NCBI RefSeq assembly: GCF_050003625.1
Contig: NC_134400.1
Coordinates: 47,357,096 to 47,421,095 of the forward strand
DNA length: 64,000 bases
DNA from: Haematobia irritans
Taxonomy: Eukaryota > Arthropoda > Insecta > Diptera > Muscidae
Reading direction: 5' to 3'
Positions 60,143 to 64,000 of the stretch are shown here, in pieces. A program made the position numbers and the translations under genes. Below the pieces are notes generated by a model. The model ran no database searches, was not told the origin of the DNA, and saw nothing but the letters and a program-made list of their open reading frames with translations. The number at the start of each line of letters is the position of its first letter. Within the stretch, counting starts at the first letter, position 1.

Positions 60143-61482
60143 CAAGTATATACGGCCGTAAGTTCGGCCAGGCCGAATCTTATGTACCCTCCACCATGGA
60201 TTGCGTAGAAACTTCTATTAAAGACTGTCATCCACAATCGAATTACGTGGGTTTCGGTAACACTTGCCGAGATATCTTAAACCGTCTTAACATCGTCTTC
60301 TAAATTGTATGTTAGTCCATACGGGATATATATTAGACAAAACAAGGCCGGTTAAACACATATATAGTTCAGTTCTTGACCGGTATATATAGGAAAAGTC
60401 TACAAATAATTACGAACCGATATGAACATTTGCGCGGTAATTAGAGAGCCAGAATTGAAATATGGGGGATATATGCTTATGAACCGATATAAACAAATTT
60501 TTGTGTGATTGGGGATCGGTTTATCCAGGGGCTATATGTAACTACAGACCAATGTGGACCAATTTTGGCATGGTCCATACTAGCACAATGTACCAAATTT
60601 CAACCGAATCGGTGGAATTTTGCTCCTCCAAGAGTTTTCGCAGGCAAAATTTTCTATGGAAATAAAATTTTTCCAAAATTTTCTATGGAAATAAAATTTT
60701 GCCAAAATTTTCTATAGAAGATTTTGTTGTTCGGTAGTTTTTTGGTGGAATTTACTCCAAATTTTGGTAGATTATTTTTTGTTCGAGTGGCAAACGTGTT
60801 CGGAGGTCAAATCTGGGGATCGGCTTATATGGGACTATATATAATTATGGACCGATATGGATACATTTTTGCATGGTTGTTAGAGACCATATACTTACAC
60901 AACGTACCCAGTTTCAACCGGATCGGATGAAATTTGCTTCTCTTAGAGGCTCCGCAAGCCAAACACCACGTACCAAATTTCAGCCGGATCGGATGAAATT
61001 TGCTTCTCTTAGACCGCAAGCCAAATCGGGGGATCAGTTCATATGGGGGCTATATATAATTATGGACCGATGTGGACCAATTTTTGCATGGTTCTTAGAG
61101 ACCATATAATAACACCATGTACCAAATTTCAGCCGGATCGGATGAAATTTGCTTCTCTTAGAGGATCCGCAAGCCAAATTTGGGGGTCCGTTTATATGGG
61201 GGCTAAATATACGTAAAAGTGGACCGATATGGCCCATTTGCAATACCATCCGACCTACATCAATAACAACTACTTGTGCGAAGTTTCAAGTCGATAGCTT
61301 GTTTCGTTCGGAAGTTAGCGTGATTTCAACAGACGGACGGACGGACATGCTTAGATCGACTCAGAATTTCAACACTAGCTAGAATATATATACCTTATGG
61401 GGTCTTAGAGCAATATTTCGATGTGTTACAAACGCAATGACAAAGTTAATTACCCCCGATCCTATGGTGGAGGGTATAAAAA
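60143..61482 (+). repeat. Family A repeat, complete copy with nested D element
   Basis: Same ends as 54590-55558: CGGCCGTAAGTTCGGCC hairpin, TACCCTCCACCATGG, and CCTATGGTGGAGGGTATA. A D-type insertion lies at about 60647-60795. The final part includes GACGGACGGACGGACATG. Confidence 0.85.
60647..60795 (+). repeat. D-type element nested in family A
   Basis: Three units of TTTTCTATGGAAATAAAATT, then TTTTGGTAGATTATTTTTTG and TTCGAGTGGCAAACGTG, the recurrent D edge. Confidence 0.8.
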
Positions 61483-61483
61483 A

Positions 61484-61672
61484 TGCTATATTAAAGATTA
61501 CGCAACCTAAATTTACAAAATATTAAGGACAAAAGTCTTTATTTTAAAGAAGCGGCACCTTTGTAAAAAATGCAAATTCCAATTTTAAATGCATGTTTAA
61601 GGTGCTGGTTCGTGCTTCGGTTAAGTTCTTTGCTGCAAATTTGAATTCGAATTTATCTTCATGCACATTGAT
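61484..61672 (-). repeat. Family G fragment
   Basis: Minus-strand match to the 57880-58000 part of G (GATTACGCAACCTAAATTT, AATATTAAGGACAAA). Confidence 0.55.
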
Positions 61673-61673
61673 A

Positions 61674-63226
61674 ATTATACCCTGCGCCACACTGTGGAAC
61701 AGGTTATTATAACCCAGCAAAAAAATTTGGAAGTTCTTCCAAAGGCACAACTTTAAAAGCACTTCCAGAAGATACATTCCCAATGATGTTCTTTATTTTA
61801 ACTACTTAGGAAGTTCTTTTAATTCAATTTTTTATAACTTGGTTTTTTCATACTTTTAATAGATAATTTTATTTTTTTTTGTTTCAAATAGGTTAAAAAC
61901 AGAGTAAGAATTCATAAAATGGTACAAATCATTTAAAGTTTGTCGAAAAAAAATGCTAAATCCAATCTGAAAAAATTGTGAATTTTTGAAAATATTTGAG
62001 GTTAAACGTTTCCGACAAGCGTTAGAATCCATTAAAAATTATAAAAAATTATAAAAATTATTTATTTGACAAATTATCACAGAATTTTTTAATTTACATC
62101 CAAAACATTGGATTCGGATCACACCTAAAGAAGTGATGCAAATTTAGTGCAACGCCTGTTGAAATGGAGGACTTCCGTCCTATGACAAGCCCATGTTAAA
62201 TGCATCGCTTCTGCGTCAATTTTGCACCACTTCCGGATCCAAAAATAACATTTTCATTACTTTTTTGGCGACGCTTTGTTTGCTGGGAAGTTAGTGCATA
62301 TGTTTGCAACACCCAGAAGGAGACGAGATAGACACATGGTGTCTTTGGCAAAAATGCTCAGGGTGGGCTCCTGAGTCGATATAGCCATGTCCGTCTGTCC
62401 GTCCGTCCGTCTGTCTGGGAACACATTTTTGTGATCAAGGTCTAGGTCGCAGTTTAAGTCCAATCGCCTTCAAATTTGCCACAAGTTCCTGTTTTGGGTC
62501 AGAAGCCAGAGTTTTAGCCCATTGAAGCCAGAGTTTTAGCCCAATTTGGTTGAAATTTTGCACTATGTTAGTAGTGCAGTCAAGTGTGCTAAATTTTATT
62601 GAAATCGGTTCAGATTTAGATATAGCTCCCATATATATCTTTCGCCGGATTATCCGTCATATGACCACAGAGTTCAAAGTTGTTGTCCGATTTACGTGAA
62701 ATTTTGCACAGTGAGTAGAATTTAAATATCAAGTATGCATGTCAAATTTGGTTGAAATCGGTTTAGATTTCTATATAGCTTCCATATATATATGCTTTTC
62801 CGACTTGGGCAAAAATGACCAAAATACCCACATTTTCCTTATAAAATCGCCACTGCTAAGTCGAAAACTTGTAAAAGTGACTCAAATTTTCCTTTATTTC
62901 TAATACATATCTATCGACCGATAAATCATAAATACATTTTTGCGAAGTTGCCTCAAAATTGGTTCAGATTAAAATGTGTTCCATATTTTTTTACTAACAT
63001 AGTGTACCATCCTAGGGCATTAGCCGACTTAAATTTTAAGTCTATAGATTATAAATTTTGTTCAGATGAAGTCAGATCTAAATGTATGTATTTGGGACAA
63101 AAACCTTTATATATATAGCACCCAAAATATTTGACGGATTTGATATAGTATCGAAAATGTGGATATACAAAGTGGTGCGGCGTATAATATAGTCGCCCCC
63201 GCCCGACTTTAGACTTTCCTTACTTG
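61674..63226 (-). repeat. Family C copy interrupted by family F
   Basis: Minus-strand start (63226) reads CAAGTAAGGAAAGTCTAAAG with GTCGGGCGGGGGCGAC. The far end has CCTGCGCCACACTGTGG. The F element at 61713-62287 splits it. The uninterrupted sequence is known from the copy at 45026. Confidence 0.85.
61713..62287 (-). mobile_element. Family F element, complete (575 bp), inverted
   Basis: Starts CCCAGCAAAAAAATTTGG and ends ACGCTTTGTTTGCTGGG. Contains GGAAGTTCTTCC and CACTTCCGGATCC. Flanked by AA on both sides. Confidence 0.85.
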
Positions 63227-63296
63227 TTTGGATTTTTCACTGACTTTTAGTTGTTACTGACTTTTAGTTGTTATATCCTTATTTTAATTTTATATA

Positions 63297-63472
63297 CGCA
63301 GCGAAGGAATATGATCGTCTCCAACATGTTTGAAGAGTATTATATTATTTTCGGAAAGAACACATGGAACTTTTTAATCGCAAAAATCTTGTTTTAATTC
63401 TGGCTTGTTTCCTGAAATTACATTTTAGTAAAACTTGAAACTTGTTTGAGGCGATTCTATTCTTTCTGTGAA
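63297..63472. mobile_element. Diverged copy of the palindromic MITE
   Basis: CGCAGCGAAGGAATATGATC at the left, and AGGCGATTCTATTCTTTCTG at the right as its imperfect inverse, as in 24517-24766. A TA precedes it. Confidence 0.65.
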
Positions 63473-63706
63473 TTAAATTCTAGGTTGTTTACTAAATTTC
63501 AATTTTATTGAAAATGTTCGTTAATGTTACGAAGGTGTTGCTTTTTATCACTGCAACCGGGAAAAATATTCCACAATATAAAACTATGTGTTGAATGTTG
63601 TTGAATTATTTTTTTTTTTTACACTTAAAAACACTTAATTTGATTTTGTATTTTTTGTTTTCTTATTTTTCAATTTTTTATCAATTGTTGTTGTTTTTTT
63701 TTGTAG

Positions 63707-64000
63707 CCTTTATATGAGGTTAGCATGGCAATGCTTTTAACCAAATATCATAGGAAATTTTTTGTATTATTATTATTATTATTGCAATTTTTTTCTTGTA
63801 TTTGTTTCAAGTTTCTTGTATGCTACGAGTTTAACCACTTTCACAAAACCAATTTGAAATTTCCATCTAATACCCCTGGTATATGGTATGGAGGTAATAA
63901 CTTTTTCTGTGCCATTTTTTTCTTTTTTTTTAATCACCAGTAAAAGAAAAAAGAATTTCTATCGTTTCTTCTCAACGAAAAGGAGAAGAAAAGAAATCCA
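63707..64000 (+). CDS. Possible first coding exons of an unknown secreted protein, running off the window
   Basis: I do not recognise the product. A T-run plus TTGTAG (63701-63706) precedes an exon with ATG at 63725. The first residues read MAMLLTKYHRKFFVLLLLLL, a plausible signal peptide, followed by a Phe/Cys/Asn-containing stretch ending PSNTPGIWYG. A donor GGTAATAAC follows at 63894, and a pyrimidine tract with ATCACCAG gives a 47-bp intron. Joined at 63941 the frame stays open to the window end (KEKRISIVSS, then Lys/Glu-rich). For: signal peptide, phase-compatible splice sites, open continuation. Against: very low complexity, an unusually short intron, and no homologue recognised. Confidence 0.33.

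Overview
This window looks like nuclear DNA of a calyptrate (muscid-type) fly. The evidence is very AT-rich DNA crowded with nested repeats, a mariner whose inverted repeats are of the irritans (Himar-like) type, tRNA-derived SINE copies ending in TAACC-type tails, fly-sized introns (47-100 bp), and a multi-exon secreted trypsin-like protease. There is no bacterial operon structure, rRNA or CRISPR. One run of 100 N (3215-3314) is an assembly gap inside an (AT)n tract.

Host genes are sparse. The only complete one is a four-exon trypsin-like serine protease on the minus strand (25842 to 21539, 343 residues deduced). It has a signal peptide, an intact His/Asp/Ser triad and an Asp in the specificity pocket. 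Its 3.1-kb third intron holds a SINE, a near-perfect palindromic MITE and a decayed mariner-like stretch. A possible first coding exon of another secreted protein lies at the right edge (63707 onward, plus strand). It is weakly supported.

The rest is mobile DNA at several stages of decay. (i) Three related non-coding families (here A, B, C) carry GC-rich hairpins near one end, complementary subterminal motifs and internal modules of about 150 bp; several copies have an (AT)n expansion. (ii) Tc1/mariner pseudogenes: a DD41D 'rosa'-type element and an irritans mariner sitting side by side in the (AT)n tract of one C copy (45542-47729), a DD37E element (52466-53634), and decayed mariner stretches at 48430-49080 and perhaps 24960-25320. 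(iii) A 5'-truncated non-LTR retrotransposon with reverse transcriptase (9257-10680, minus). (iv) A large set of TA-flanked palindromic MITEs, most beginning CAC-N-(C/G/A)A; three of these (33721, 49097, 58932) carry an embedded tRNA-like Pol III module. (v) A 27-29-bp minisatellite family and segmental duplications at 31.7-36.2 kb.

The best candidate for something undescribed is the 2.78-kb element at 18407-21189. It has inverted repeats of about 0.8 kb, each built of about seven units of 60-70 bp sharing CTAGAGGTGTGCG, in the style of Foldback elements. Its GC-rich core encodes a protein I do not recognise, split by one frameshift and carrying a SUMO-interaction-like motif. A TATA box plus a 100-bp intron lie downstream of that gene and point outward through the right inverted repeat. 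A separate MITE at 43395-43885 has the same 13-bp motif as its terminus.
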